This document shows positions 25,301-36,482 of a stretch of 64,000 nt of DNA, in pieces. The notes beneath the pieces are model-generated. The model searched no databases. It was not told the DNA's origin and worked only from the letters and a program-made list of their open reading frames with translations. A program made the translations under genes and the position numbers. Position 1 is the first letter of the stretch. Every line of letters begins with the position of its first letter. Source of the DNA: Rhytidiadelphus loreus (taxonomy: Eukaryota > Streptophyta > Bryopsida > Hypnales > Hylocomiaceae); assembly GCA_947034895.1 (NCBI GenBank), contig OX344763.1, positions 82,417,093 to 82,481,092 on the forward strand. Direction: 5' to 3'.

Positions 25301-26683
25301 TTCTCGAGCGTCAACTCTGGAGTCGAATACATACTCCAACGGCGCTCAATCTGCAACCCAATTATAAGGTGAGAGCATGAAAGGATTTATCAATCCACCA
25401 TTTGCAAATAATAGGCAGAAATCGGTGAGCCAAATTCACCTCGGCTAACCACTGAGGTCCAAGGGTAGGATTCGCAACCGCAACTATCTTGGAAAGCTTC
25501 TTGTAGGACTTCTCCGTCGCGTCCTTGATAGATAATCTCATTGCTGCGGCAACACCTTCTTTTGTAACCTCAGTTGCTTCAGTATCCTCATGATACTTTC
25601 AGACAGCAACATCCGCGGCTGCTGCAATGTCTTGCTGATACACCAAATTTCCATAACCAAAGAGATAGATGTGAGATTTCGGTAAACAAGTGGCGTCGAA
25701 CATACAGTCCTTCATATGAAATGATACTAAGTTTGAATGCAGTACAAGATATGATTGTAATCGATGTATAACACATACCTTGAAAATGAAGGATGTAAAA
25801 ATCTGAAGGGGCATACTATACCAAGTCTTGCTTGGGTGAGCGCTACACGTGCTTGCTTCTTCCGGAGTTAGCAACTCATGGAACTTCTCCAACCCCATGA
25901 GACCGTACTTCTGGACGCGGTATAAAGTATGCACCAAGTTCGTCTTGATGTGTGAATTCTCGGTCTGCCTAATCATGAAGAACAATGTGATGTCATTACG
26001 ATTAATGCACAATATATAAGATAATATAAAGAGAGATCTCAAAAGAACAGAATAAGGATATGGAAGGCATTAACTTACTTATTAATGTCATGCATAGCCT
26101 GCATAGCGACTCCAATTCGATTCTTGGTATCGAGTATGATGGTGTCTACATTGACATGCCATTCCCGTTCTGTGTTGTGCAGTCTCTAGATGTGCCTCAT
26201 CCAAGATATTTGTCTGTGATTACCATCACAGACAAAGAATTTACAATCAACAAGGTGCTCTAGTGCTGGAATTGACTTCAAGTGAAAGTTGAATCTGTCG
26301 TTGACAGAATTCCACAAGGGACCCCAATCATTCTTCTCAGCATTTGAGAACACCGATGATTGACCTTGCTCATCCGTAGTCGAGACGTAGAAGATACAGG
26401 CACCTTCATCATATCCGCCACTAAATTGATTCTCCAGTAATGTTAAGTCGCAATCTAAGGTTGGCCGAACCATTGGCATTGGAATCATTCTGCAAAGCGG
26501 AATCTTTAAGCGGGACTGATCCGAGAATGTCAGTCTCATGCTCGAAATTAGGGACACTCTGTCCATCATCTGAGACTTCCTTATGTCGTCTTCCAAATAG
26601 TGTGCCTTCAGTCCCGGAATGTCGTGTACATCATCATCTCCAGCTTCCGTGGCCTCGGTACCAACCAAAGCTTCCGATGCCAT
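22389..26683 (-). CDS. Locus B: ParB-like/beta-class DNA methyltransferase-like fusion, 10 exons, two internal stops
   Basis: Exons (minus): 26683-26079, 25968-25779, 25709-25440, 25350-25135, 25008-24773, 24601-23923, 23734-23384, 23302-23029, 22930-22723, 22635-22389. All introns are GT-AG, phases agree, and the total is 3,276 nt (1,091 codons). A ParB/Srx-like domain with CDGNHRQ lies near residue 150. A charged coiled coil (KKKLEKLDEAKKKSKE) spans about 598-660. Motif IV-like LIIVDLPEG is near 755 and motif V-like NNGALMVIYPYS follows. Motif I-like GDVVVDCTAALGS near 930 continues into ACRATRRHILAFEEAKDIF, the usual A...R....E pattern of SAM-dependent DNA methyltransferases. DPPY is DLPE here, so activity is uncertain. 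The order IV then I is beta-class. TAG 26186 and TGA 25599 interrupt the frame; both are one C-to-T step from Gln and Arg. No HAD partner or palindrome cluster is visible nearby. Confidence 0.75.
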
Positions 26684-26804
26684 GGTGTCCTATGTGATCA
26701 TCAATATTCAATACATGGAATTAGGATAACTGAAATCAGCATGGCTACCACAAATTTTAAACACATCAATATTAGGATCAATGTCCGAAAAGCATATAGA
26801 TGGG

Positions 26805-26830
26805 GAATTTCGTTAAAATGGCGGTATTCC
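26805..26830 (+). repeat. 26-bp sequence repeated in inverted orientation at 58973-58998
   Basis: The segment starts GAATTTCGTTAAAATGG and ends CGGTATTCC; its exact reverse complement is at 58973-58998. A partial second copy (ATTAAAATGGCGGT) follows immediately. It lies about 120 bp upstream of the locus B start. Confidence 0.8.
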
Positions 26831-27036
26831 ATTAAAATGGCGGTTCAGAGCTCCCAAGTCTGAATGAAATCCGACCGAAAATGGTAGCCGGGGGGAAGAA
26901 ATCCTGCAACAATGATGGGTTCCTGTGATAAAAACACCTTTTCCTCGATTCAATCAAAGTTGGAGGGGTCCAGTTCAGGACGAAATCATATCCATTCCGT
27001 GCCTTCTTAGAGCGGGCTACTTGAAAGAAAGTTCCA

Positions 27037-27690
27037 AAACAACTCTAAGCGCCATTTGTTGTGCGAGGCGTGCATGACTCTTACAATTTGGGGTGGATCA
27101 CAAAGACACATCACATGGCCACTTGGGTGTGGGGCAAAGTGGCCGAGAGGAAAACAATTCACGGATCTGGATGCGCGGCCATGCACAGGAGAAGAGGGGG
27201 CGGTGCAAATGAAAGCACGGCCTCGGTGTAAAGAAGACAGTCTACATTCAATAGTAAGGGTAATTATAGTGGTTTTTGCATAGGGATCCGAACCCGCTTA
27301 CATCCAACAGTTGGGGTGGATCACACACACACAGAACATTCAATTGGCCACTCGGGTTTTGGGCAAAGTGGCCAAGAAAAAAACAATGTCTGGATCTGCA
27401 TGCGTGGCCATGCACGGGGAGCAGAGGCAAAACAACTCTAAGTGCCATTTGTTGTGCGAGGCGTGGATGACTCTTACAGTTTGTGGGGGATCACAAAGAC
27501 ACATCACATGGCCACTTGGGTTTGGGGCAAAGTGGCCAAGAGGAAAACAATTCACGGATCGGGATGCGCGGCCATGCACGGGGAGAAGAGGGGCGCAAAT
27601 GAAAGCGCGGCCTCGGTTTAAAGAAGACAGTCTTTATTGAATAGGATAATTATAGTGGATTTTGCATAGGGATCCCAACCCGCTTACATC
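27037..27690. repeat. Direct repeat of about 255 bp, two copies plus a partial
   Basis: Copies at about 27037-27305 and 27431-27690 share the phrase 'gccatttgttgtgcgaggcg' and end with 'cccgcttacatc'. A shorter related segment lies between them (27306-27430). The open frames across this repeat read through it and have no recognisable motif, so they are not called. Confidence 0.8.
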
Positions 27691-27869
27691 ATTTCTAGCT
27701 CTCTTCTACGGGAGAAGGTGCAGTCCAAGAAGAAACTATTTACGCCCAACTTTTGGGGACCATGTGCTGTAGGACAAACTAAAAAATGGAGGAAGGTACA
27801 ATCTGAACTATACCATTCTAAGTTCACGCCGGGACGCACGACTCATTTTTCATTCGCCGACGCAGAGGG

Positions 27870-29183
27870 GTGAATCTGCACTCCGCATTCTCAAGTCGCG
27901 CCTTCTAAACCGCATGCAACCATCTTTGAGTGAAGGGTCTTGAGCTACATGAACAAAAGCAAGCGCTTATTGGCCAATCATGTCGTTGGGAAGTCTTTAC
28001 AGGGCATTCGCAGATTCCCAGACAAATGCTCGTCAATTGCGACATGGACCACTTCCGGCGTCGCCTCTTTGCCAAATACATCATGGTTCAACCGGTCGAC
28101 CGGGAGAGGTAAAAGCAAGAGCACTCACAACCCATCCACGTTCATAGGGGAAGTCAACTTCCTCGTCGGAAGAGGTTGACACATAGTCACCTTTGAAACA
28201 CAACAGGACCCACCTCGCGAAAAGGGCGTCGCCGGCATACAAGGAACTCATCGACGCAAGGAAGGATGGCGTTGTCATCCACATTTTCTGACAGCAGTTC
28301 GAGTGTACCTGGTGGGAGCGATCGCCATCCACCGTCCGTGTCCTAGCATCCGGAGTTTTTGAGGGTGAGAACCAAAAACGGTCGACTTTTCTCGGGAAGT
28401 GCACCGGTGTGATGAGGCTATTGATCGGAATACCTATTGGCTGCTCATAACTCAAGCCGTCCAGCGGATGGGGGGTCGTCCGCATCCAACCTTGCACACT
28501 AAGAGTCAAGTTGGATATAAAAGACCCATGTGCATCCACTCGGCGGCTTGAGTTATGAGCAGCCAATAGGTAATCCGATCGACACCCTCACCACACCGAT
28601 CCACCGTCCCGATAATAGTAGACCGCATCTCGCACATGCCCACAAAAACCCCGAATGCCGGGAGAAGGAAGGTGGATGGCGGTCGCTCCCACCAGGTACA
28701 CTCGAACAGCTCGAGGAAAATCTGCATGACAACGTCGTCCTTCCTTGCGCCGATGAGCACCTTGTATGCCGGTGATGCCCTACGAAGAAGAGGGCCCTCG
28801 ATTCCAGTGCCATGAATCCCCTATGCATATTCATGTTCGGACAGAAGATGGGCCGCTGGGCGTCCCTACTTTTGCTCTACACAGTCAGCAAGTTCAACCA
28901 TGAACGAGCCAGCACGATAACAACGCCCGAATGGATCCACACCGCACTTGACAAGCATTTGTCCGCGTGTCTACGAATGCCCTGCAAGGTCCTCACAAGC
29001 GACATGAATAGCAAATAAACACCCGCTGGTGTTGGTGAAATGGTGGTCTGCTGACAATCTACAATTTTGCAAACTAGAGGGGTAGTAAGCAACGTGGGGA
29101 AGTGGTTGACACCCGGAAACTAGGTCGCCCACTCCACATTCTGAAATTGCGCCTCCAAAACCGCATGCAGACAACTTTGAATG
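27870..29183. repeat. Tandem duplication, unit 1
   Basis: About 1.25 kb, repeated as unit 2 (29365-30540) with many substitutions. Within each unit the sequence contains an inverted pair centred near 28500 (unit 1) and 29940 (unit 2), with arms holding 'ttgagttatgagcagccaat'. Fragments of a shared protein-like frame can be followed on both strands (REVFTGHS-like and ACEDLAGHS-like), but they are riddled with stops and I do not recognise the family. Confidence 0.7.
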
Positions 29184-29367
29184 AAGCACTAGAAGAAAAC
29201 TGTGTTAGAATCCCTGAAAACACGTCACCTTGTTTTCGTGAAGTTCTCGTTTCAAAACGCAGAAAAATGTTTTGACTTCCGCATTTTGCCTGCGTTTTGA
29301 AACGGGAACTTAACAAAAACAAGGTGATGTGTTTTCAGGGATTCTAACACAGTTTCTTCTAGTGAAG
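29184..29367. mobile_element. CACTA-type MITE (29187-29364) with 3-bp AAG duplications
   Basis: 178 bp, with long imperfect inverted arms starting CACTAGAAGAAA and continuing through CTGTGTTAGAATCCCTGAAA. Flanks are AAG at 29184-29186 and 29365-29367. CACTA termini with a 3-bp duplication are diagnostic of the CACTA (En/Spm, CMC) superfamily. The paralogous unit at 27921-27940 has the empty site, reading 'gagtgaagggtcttgag' with a single AAG, which confirms the insertion point. No coding content. Confidence 0.9.
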
Positions 29368-30540
29368 GGTCTTGAGCTTCATGAACAAAAGCAAGCGCCT
29401 ATTTGCCAATCATGTCGTCGGGAAGCCTTTACAGGGCATTCGGAGATTCCTGGACAAATGCTCGTCAATTGCGACATGGACCACTTCCGGCGTCGCCTCT
29501 TTGCCGAATACATCATGGTTGAACCGGTCGACCGGGAGAGGTAAAAGCAAGAGCACTCACAACCCATCCACGTTCATAGGGGAAGTCAACTTCTTCCTCG
29601 AAAGATGGTGACACATGGTCACCCATGAAGCACACCAAGACCCACCTCGCAAACAGGGCGTCACTTGCATTCAAGGAGCTCCTGGGCGCAAGGAAGGACG
29701 GCGCTGTGATACACATTCTCCCCAAGTTGTTCGAGTGTACTTGGTAGCAGCGACGGCCATCCACCGTCCACGTCCTAGCATCCGGAGTTTTTGAGGGTGA
29801 GAACCAAAAACGGTCGACTTTTCACGGGAAGTGCACTGGTGTGAAGAGGGTGTCCATTAGAGTACCTATTGGCTGCTCATAACTCAATCCGTCAAGCGGA
29901 TGTGCCATCGTCCGAATACCACGGTGCATAGTGAGAGCCAACTTGGTTTACGACACACATACACTCGACGGCTTGAGTTATGATCAGTCAATAGATACTT
30001 CGATGGACACCCTCCCCACACCGATCCACCGCCCCGAGAATAGTAGACCGCATCTGGCACATGCCCACAGAAACCCCGGATGCCGGGAGGACGGTGGATG
30101 GACGTTGCTCCTACCAAGTACCTTAGAACAACAGGAGGAGAATGTGCATGACAACGTCGTCCTTCCTTGCGCCGAGGAGCTCCTTGAATGCAAGTGACAC
30201 CCTACGAAGATCAGGGCCATGGATTCTTGTGCCATGAATCCCCTATGCATATTGGTGTCCGGACAGAAGATGGGCCGCTAGCGTCCCTACTTTTTTGCTC
30301 TACACCGAGTCAGCAAGTTCAACCATGAACGAGCCAGCACGATAACAACGCCCGAATGGATCCACACCGCACTTGACGGGCATTTGTCCGCGTGTCTCCG
30401 AATGCCTTGTAAGGTCCTCACAAGCGACATGAATAGCAAATAAACACCCGCTGGTGTTGGTGAAATGGTGGTCCGCTGACAATCTACAATTTTGCAAACT
30501 AGAGGGGGTGTAAGCAACGTGGGGACGTGGTCGACACCCG
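29365..30540. repeat. Tandem duplication, unit 2
   Basis: Second copy of the unit at 27870-29183, starting at 'aagggtcttgagcttcatg' and ending with 'cacccgaaaactag'. The duplication predates the MITE, which is absent from the equivalent point of unit 1. Confidence 0.7.
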
Positions 30541-30839
30541 AAAACTAGATTGCCTTGCTGTTGGAGAGAGACCAAGTATCCTGTACAAAAAGGCCAACGG
30601 TCAATTCCGGACTTGGGGGGGACCAAACAGAGCACTCAAAGACCACGTAGGGTATTGATAAGTCCACCTTATGATATACGGAGTCCTCAACCTCATTTAC
30701 AATCGCACCAGGGTGACGTCCAGGCCTTCCTCCTTTGGGGCCACGAAGCCGAAGCCAGAGCACTCTGAGTCCCACCTTCGTCTGCTTGTGATGAATGTCG
30801 AGGCCCCAAGAGAAAGGGTTGGTGGACAAGTATTGTGAC

Positions 30840-31100
30840 ACCATTGCCGGGATGGGGACTATTGTGAACAGGGTGCCTGTCAGCGCACCTGTTGGCTGCT
30901 CAGAACAAGGACCTTCAAGTGGGAGTGGAACATTCATATCCAACAATGCACAATCATCGAACACATGCTGTTATGCATTTTTCGAGGAATGAGCAGAGCT
31001 GGATATCATTGCTCCACTCCCACTTGAGGGCTCGCATTGTGAGCAGCGAACAGGTGCGTCAATACGCCCCCTGTCCACAATAGTCCCCATCCCGACAATG
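30840..31100. repeat. Foldback segment, copy 1 of 3
   Basis: An inverted repeat centred near 30970: the left arm reads 'gccgggatggggact' then 'gcacctgttggctgctca', and the right arm is its complement ending 'agtccccatcccgacaatgg'. Similar foldbacks occur at 31650-31910 and 33110-33370. No function can be assigned. Confidence 0.65.
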
Positions 31101-31274
31101 GTAGAGCGGCTGCAGTCAAAGCCCACGGAGACGGAAGGATGTCGCGGAGGAGGACGACGCATGACGGTGGCTCTCATGGCTCTCCCGTGAACGCAAGGCG
31201 CATCCAATTCCTGTGAACGCAAGGAGAAATGCCTTCCGAGTTCTCCGCGTGCGAGCTGATGATGCTGCCCACGG

Positions 31275-34033
31275 TTCAGACCGCACGGTCTAAACTGTAG
31301 GCGCCGACGCTCCAACCATCGTCGCTTCGTGATGATTCTCCATCTTGATCAACACCAGCAAGAGTCTATTTGCCGATCACATCGTCGTGAGGTCCTCGCA
31401 TGGCACTCCGAGGTTCGCAGTCAAATGCTCGTCTACTGCAGTGCGGATCCATGCTGTCGTCATCCCATAGCCGGATGGATCATTGCTGAACCCGCTCTTG
31501 TGTTTACGAGAACCCACCCCGTAACAAAGTGCGCCTTGTATTCACGGGACTTCCATTGCGCAACGACGGGAGGCGTTAGCATGGATGCACTCCTCGCATC
31601 GTTCAAGGGCACCGTTATCGAGGGTTGGCACCGAAACCGGTCAACCTTTGCCGGGATGGGGACTTCCGCGAAAAGGTGCCTATCAGCGCACCTGTTGTCT
31701 GCTCATAACAAGTGCCCTCAAGTGAGAGTCGAACAGTCATATCCAACAATGCGCAATCATCGAACACATGCTCCTATGCATTTTCCGAGGAATGAGCAGA
31801 GTTGGATATCATTGCTCCACTCTCACTCGAGGGCTCGCATTGTGAGCAGCCAACAGGTGCGTTGATAGGCCCCATCCACGGCAGTCCCCATCCCGGCAAT
31901 GGTAGACCGGCTACGGTCGAAGCCCACGGAGACGCAAGAAGTCGCGGAGGAGGACGACGCAGGCTGGTGGCTCTCCTGGTGTACCTCCAACGATGACGGA
32001 GGGAGGGGTTCATGACAACGCCTCCCGTGGTTGCCCTTGGAAGTCCCGTGAACGCAAGGCGCATCTGCTCCACACAAGAGACGCGTTCAACAACGATCCA
32101 TCCAGCACGTTGACATCGTTCGAATTGGTCAGCACTACAATGGACGAATATTTTCCGGACCTTCTCAGTGTGCCGTGCAACGACCACCCAAACGATATGA
32201 TCGGCAAATAGATGCCTACTGGCGTTGGTGAAATGATGTTGCGAGGACCTTTCATCTGCGTGCTACGATGTACAGAAGCCTACTCTACGGGGTCAGGGAT
32301 TCGTGTTCAAAAAGTGAGAATATTTGTATTAGTGTATCCAATGTGGGAATGAGTATATTGTTGACAAGAATGAACTGAAAATGTCTCTACAATTCTCTAA
32401 TAAATGAGATGCATCTGTAAATGTCATTTATGTTGTAGCAATGTTCAGCAATGTCAATGTGACCTTCGCAGACGAGTTGAGGATGCTGCCCACGTTTCAG
32501 ACCGCGCGGTCTGAACCGCAGGCGCCGACGTTCCAACCTCCGTCGCCTCGTGATGACGCAAGGCGCATCCAATTCCCGTGAGCGCAAGGAGCAATGCCTA
32601 CCGAGTTCTCCGCGTGCGAGCTGATGATGCTGCCCACGGTTCAGACCGCGCGGTCTGAACTGCAGGCGCCGACGCTCCAACCATCGTCGCTTCGTGATGA
32701 CTCTCCAGCTTGATCAACACCAACAAGAGTCTATTCGTCGATCACATCATCGTGAGGTCCTCGCACGGCACTCCGAGGTTCGCGGTCAAATGCTCGTCCA
32801 CTGTAGTGCGGACCCATGCTAGTGTCGTCCCTTTGCCGGATGGATCATTGCTGAACCCGCTCTTGTAATGAGAAGAGGCAAGGACATGGACACCCCATCC
32901 ACGGTCACGTCAAGAACGTCCTCTTCACATCCCGGAACCCACCACCTAGCGGAGTACGTCTTGTGTTCACAAGACTTCCAGTGCACAACCAGGGGAGGCG
33001 TTGTCATGAATGCCCTCCTCCAACCGTTCAAGGGCACCCCATCCGTGCGACCGTCGTCTCCCTCCGCCACATCCTCGCGTTCTCCGTGGGCTTCAACCGC
33101 AGCCGGTCTACCATTGCCGGGATGGGGACTGCCGTGAAAGGTGCATATCAACGCACCTGTTGGCTGCTGATAACAAATGCCTTCAAGTGAGATTGGAACA
33201 CTCATATCCAACAATGCGCAATCATCGAACACATGCTCCTGTGCATTTTCCGAGGAATGAGCAGAGTTGGATATCATTGCTCCACTCTCACTCGAGGGCA
33301 TTGTGAGCAGCCAACAAGTGCGTTGATAGGCACCCTGTCCACGGCAGTCCCCATCCCGGCAATGGTAGACCGGCTGCGATCGAAGCCCACGGAGAACGCG
33401 AGGATGTGGCGGAGGGGGACGCATGACGGTGGCTCTCCTGGTGTACCTCCAACGATGGTTGCCCTTGGAAGTCCCGTGAATGCAAGGCGCATCCGCTCCA
33501 CACAAGAGACGAGTTCAACAACGATCCATCCAGCACGTTCGAATTGGTCAGCACTATAATGGACGAATATTTTCCGGACCTTCTCAAGGTGCCCTACAAC
33601 GACCACCCACACGATATGATCGGCAAATAGATGCCTATTGGCGTTGGTGAAATGATGTTACGACGAAGGGAACCACGCTCTATGGATCGGGGACTCGTGT
33701 TAAAAAAATGTGGGTATTTGTATTAGTCTATCCAATGTGGGAAAGAGTATATTGTTGACAAGAATGATGAACTGAAAATGTTTCTAAAATTCTGAAAATG
33801 TTTCTAAAATATCTCTAATGAGATGCATCTGTAAATGTCATTTATGTTGTATGGGAAAGTCATCCGTGGCTCACCATGAGTCCACGTTCAGCAATGTTAG
33901 TGTGGAGCTATTACTAAAAGCAATGAAGGGTAGACCGGACTTTGGACTTGGAACGCGACTGTGCAGCCTTCCGTCGTAACCTTCGCAGACAAGTTGAGGA
34001 TGCTGCCCACGGTTCAGACCGCGCGGTCTGAAT
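31275..34033. repeat. Four C-type palindromes in a repeated context
   Basis: TTCAGACCGCGCGGTCTGAA or close variants at 31275-31294, 32497-32516, 32640-32659 and 34014-34033. Each is preceded by 'gatgctgccca' and followed by 'aggcgccgacgctccaacc' or a variant, so the palindrome here is part of a longer dispersed repeat. The intervening DNA also holds two foldback copies (31650-31910 and 33110-33370). No gene is supported between 30541 and 34597. Confidence 0.8.
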
Positions 34034-34208
34034 TGTAGGCGCTGACACTCCAACCTTCGTCGCGTCGGCCACTTGGGGAGGTGACTGCCCGGAGGGATCC
34101 TGCACAACGAAGACAATGGTCACGACCGTACAAACGTGATTGCGATTTTCTGGACGAGCTCCGGAAAGACAAAGTTCAGAGTGGGAAAAGAGGAGCAACG
34201 GAGTATTC

Positions 34209-34279
34209 GATGGACAAACAATTTCACCCCATCCTAGACTACAGCCTAGTGTAGGGCGGGAAAAAATTGTTTCTCCATC
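34209..34279. repeat. Short hairpin or MITE-like inverted repeat
   Basis: Arms GATGGACAAACAATTT on the left and AAATTGTTTCTCCATC on the right enclose about 39 bp that is itself partly self-complementary. No clear target duplication. Confidence 0.5.
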
Positions 34280-34597
34280 AAACTCATCCGTCGTCCCCTA
34301 CGTACCTTAGTTCATCCCAAGGGAGCAAACAACCCACCTTACCACATATGTACACCGTCGCACCACGCGCTCGTCAGCAGTGATGTCTTCTTATAGGGAA
34401 GTCGAGGTCACGTCCTCGCCCGCGTCGCCCGCCTCGCCCGGCGCCTCGCAACTGTCGGAGGAGCCCACTCCTTCCGTCGTCTGGGTCCGCCGTCGCTTCA
34501 TCCGTCGAGGGCCCCTTCGCGCACTGTCGACGTAGTGCCCGCCGAAAGCGCGAACGCGGCGCAGCCCCTGCACACCCATCCATTTCCGCTTGGTGCA

Positions 34598-35560
34598 TCA
34601 ACCCTTTTCTTTCTTTTGCACCACGTGCTTCGCTCTTCGACAAACAAAATGATCGTTCCCGTCTCTACTGTACGTGCCGACGAACTCTGGATACTCCAGC
34701 AAGAGAGACCTGTCCTGCAACGTAGCTAACCCGCGCACATTGAGTCTGAAAAAGGGCGTCGTGAGGTTTCCGAAAAACGGATTCCGAGACACGTACTGCG
34801 ACACGCTAAGACCAGACTCTAGCAGGCCCTTGAGATAGAGTCGCAACGTCCTGTCCAGGGTGGAATCGTGCGGGCTGCCAATGTACGACAACGGGAAGAT
34901 GGCATTGTGCACGGGATTGAGGATGCTGCTCTCGGGGGAAGAATCGATGAGTAGTGTGTTGCTGGAATTGGCCCTGAACGTGCCGGATTTGAACCTATCT
35001 CCATCCCAGACGGCCTTGTGCAGAACCTTGAGCCTCAGCCTCCCCTCGGGATGGTCGGGGAACTGAACGTACGTGTCCTCGTCCACGTCGGTATCCCACT
35101 CGGGTTGGTAGGAGTGCGCCAGACAAGGCAACGAGGGGAGGTGTGGGGGGGGCCTACACCTACACAACCGCCACGATCGTCTCTCTACGATGGAGGTGCA
35201 GTCCTCGAGCATGAGCACACGCATGGACGAGCGCTCCAAATCGCAAAAGAGGAAATCGATCATGGGATTGGCCACGACGGCCGGCAGCCTCGTCCACATA
35301 GACAAGCGAAACCTCTTCGCCAGGCCTCTGAGGAATTCGCGCACTTCCGGACGACACGAGAGGGAGAACTCGCCAAAGACGTGGCATTTCGTCGGATCGT
35401 AATCGTCCTCCGATGGTGCGCTTGCTGCGGGCGAGCGACAGGATCCGAGGGGCCCGACGTGCTCAACTTGGCATAGGACTCCTTCCAACTCCAAGACAAT
35501 AAAATAACTGTACAAGGGCAAAGCAACGGGAGGCGGCGGCGCAGGCAACGGCAACGAGGC
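34598..35560 (-). CDS. Locus C FCP1/SCP-like HAD phosphatase domain
   Basis: The exon follows acceptor CATACGCAG at 35561 and runs 321 codons without a stop to TGA. A proline-rich start leads to FIVLELEGVLC (HAD motif I with both Asp replaced by Glu). Then come RPEVREFLRGLAKRF and LSMWTRLPAV (motif II), VWDGDRF and TLLIDSSPESS (motif III, normally DDSP), and a C-terminal helix-rich part. This is the layout of FCP1/SCP-type C-terminal-domain phosphatases, but the altered motif I makes phosphatase activity doubtful. It lies directly downstream of the locus C ParB-methyltransferase exons on the same strand and in the same phase (0), so one spliced polyprotein is possible. It is better preserved than the copy in locus A. 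Confidence 0.7.
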   Translation of the reverse strand, partial: ASLPLPAPPPPVALPLYSYFIVLELEGVLCQVEHVGPLGSCRSPAASAPSEDDYDPTKCHVFGEFSLSCRPEVREFLRGLAKRFRLSMWTRLPAVVANPMIDFLFCDLERSSMRVLMLEDCTSIVERRSWRLCRCRPPPHLPSLPCLAHSYQPEWDTDVDEDTYVQFPDHPEGRLRLKVLHKAVWDGDRFKSGTFRANSSNTLLIDSSPESSILNPVHNAIFPLSYIGSPHDSTLDRTLRLYLKGLLESGLSVSQYVSRNPFFGNLTTPFFRLNVRGLATLQDRSLLLEYPEFVGTYSRDGNDHFVCRRAKHVVQKKEKG

Positions 35561-35794
35561 CTGCGTATGCGAAATCCCTTGTTCAAAGTAGTATTTGAAA
35601 ATTGAATAAACGGGAGTCCACAATTGAAAATGTGCCCCCCCCCCAACATGTGTGGGAGGCTTGAACACAGAGACATGAACCCTTGTCCATTATCATCCTC
35701 TTTCTAAACGAGATCCACGTCCGATCCCTACAAACTATCTAGGCAAGCGCAACGGAGGCAGTGAGCAGAGGGATGCAAGGAGATCGAGCCTCAC

Positions 35795-36064
35795 CTTTGT
35801 TACATCCGAAGTGGTGGCTGCAACGGGAGTGGTGGCCGCGATGGGAGTGGTGGCACGCCTCGTGGCGGCGCGAGTCTGGACACCCGCGACGATGGGAGAC
35901 ACGACCTGTGCAGCTTGCGGAGGGGGGAGTTCCACCTCAGAGACCGGAGGGGGGACTTCAGCAATGGCGGGAGCCTCCAGTGCCATCGGTGGCGGACAAG
36001 GAGGGCAACTCGGTTGACGGAGTACCAGTGCAGACTCTTCGCCCAACCCAAGAGCATGGCCACC
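35795..36064 (-). CDS. Locus C proline/threonine-rich linker exon
   Basis: A 90-codon open exon between acceptor TTGCGGTTCAG and donor ACAAAG/GTGAGG, phase 0 at both ends. It is Pro/Val/Thr-rich with repeats of ATTPIAA type and no domain. Its phase joins the methyltransferase tail exon (ending at donor CCCACG/GTAGGT, 36483) to the HAD exon (from 35560). Linking role inferred. Confidence 0.5.
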
Positions 36065-36482
36065 CTGAACCGCAAATGCCAATTGCCAAGAGCGTAACTA
36101 CATTGCCCAAGAGGACTCGGGATAGAAAGCACAATGCACAACACTCTACATTGCACATCACTCAACGCCACGAATTCCCGAAAACACGAATTGCCAAAAA
36201 ACGAAACCGATATATTACAAATAGAATACAATGTTTGTACAAACTTTACGAACAGTGTTTCACGAACAATCCGAAAATCATGTCTGTACAACTAAAATGT
36301 CTGTACAACTAAAATCGTCACAGGCCTCGCCAAAAGGGCTCCTACATCTATGGGCCTGTCGCTCCATGGACGATGGACCCGTTGGGATGACCTTCGATCG
36401 GCCCAACGTAACACCCTCACATAGCTTCCACACCTGGAAGCGCAATTCAAAAGATGGGGAGCTATGTGGAGGGGTTACCTAC

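Noticed and set aside
22389..26683. Bacterial contamination or phage origin for the ParB-methyltransferase gene
   Set aside because: Nine GT-AG introns with matching phase and the surrounding plant-type repeats make it nuclear.
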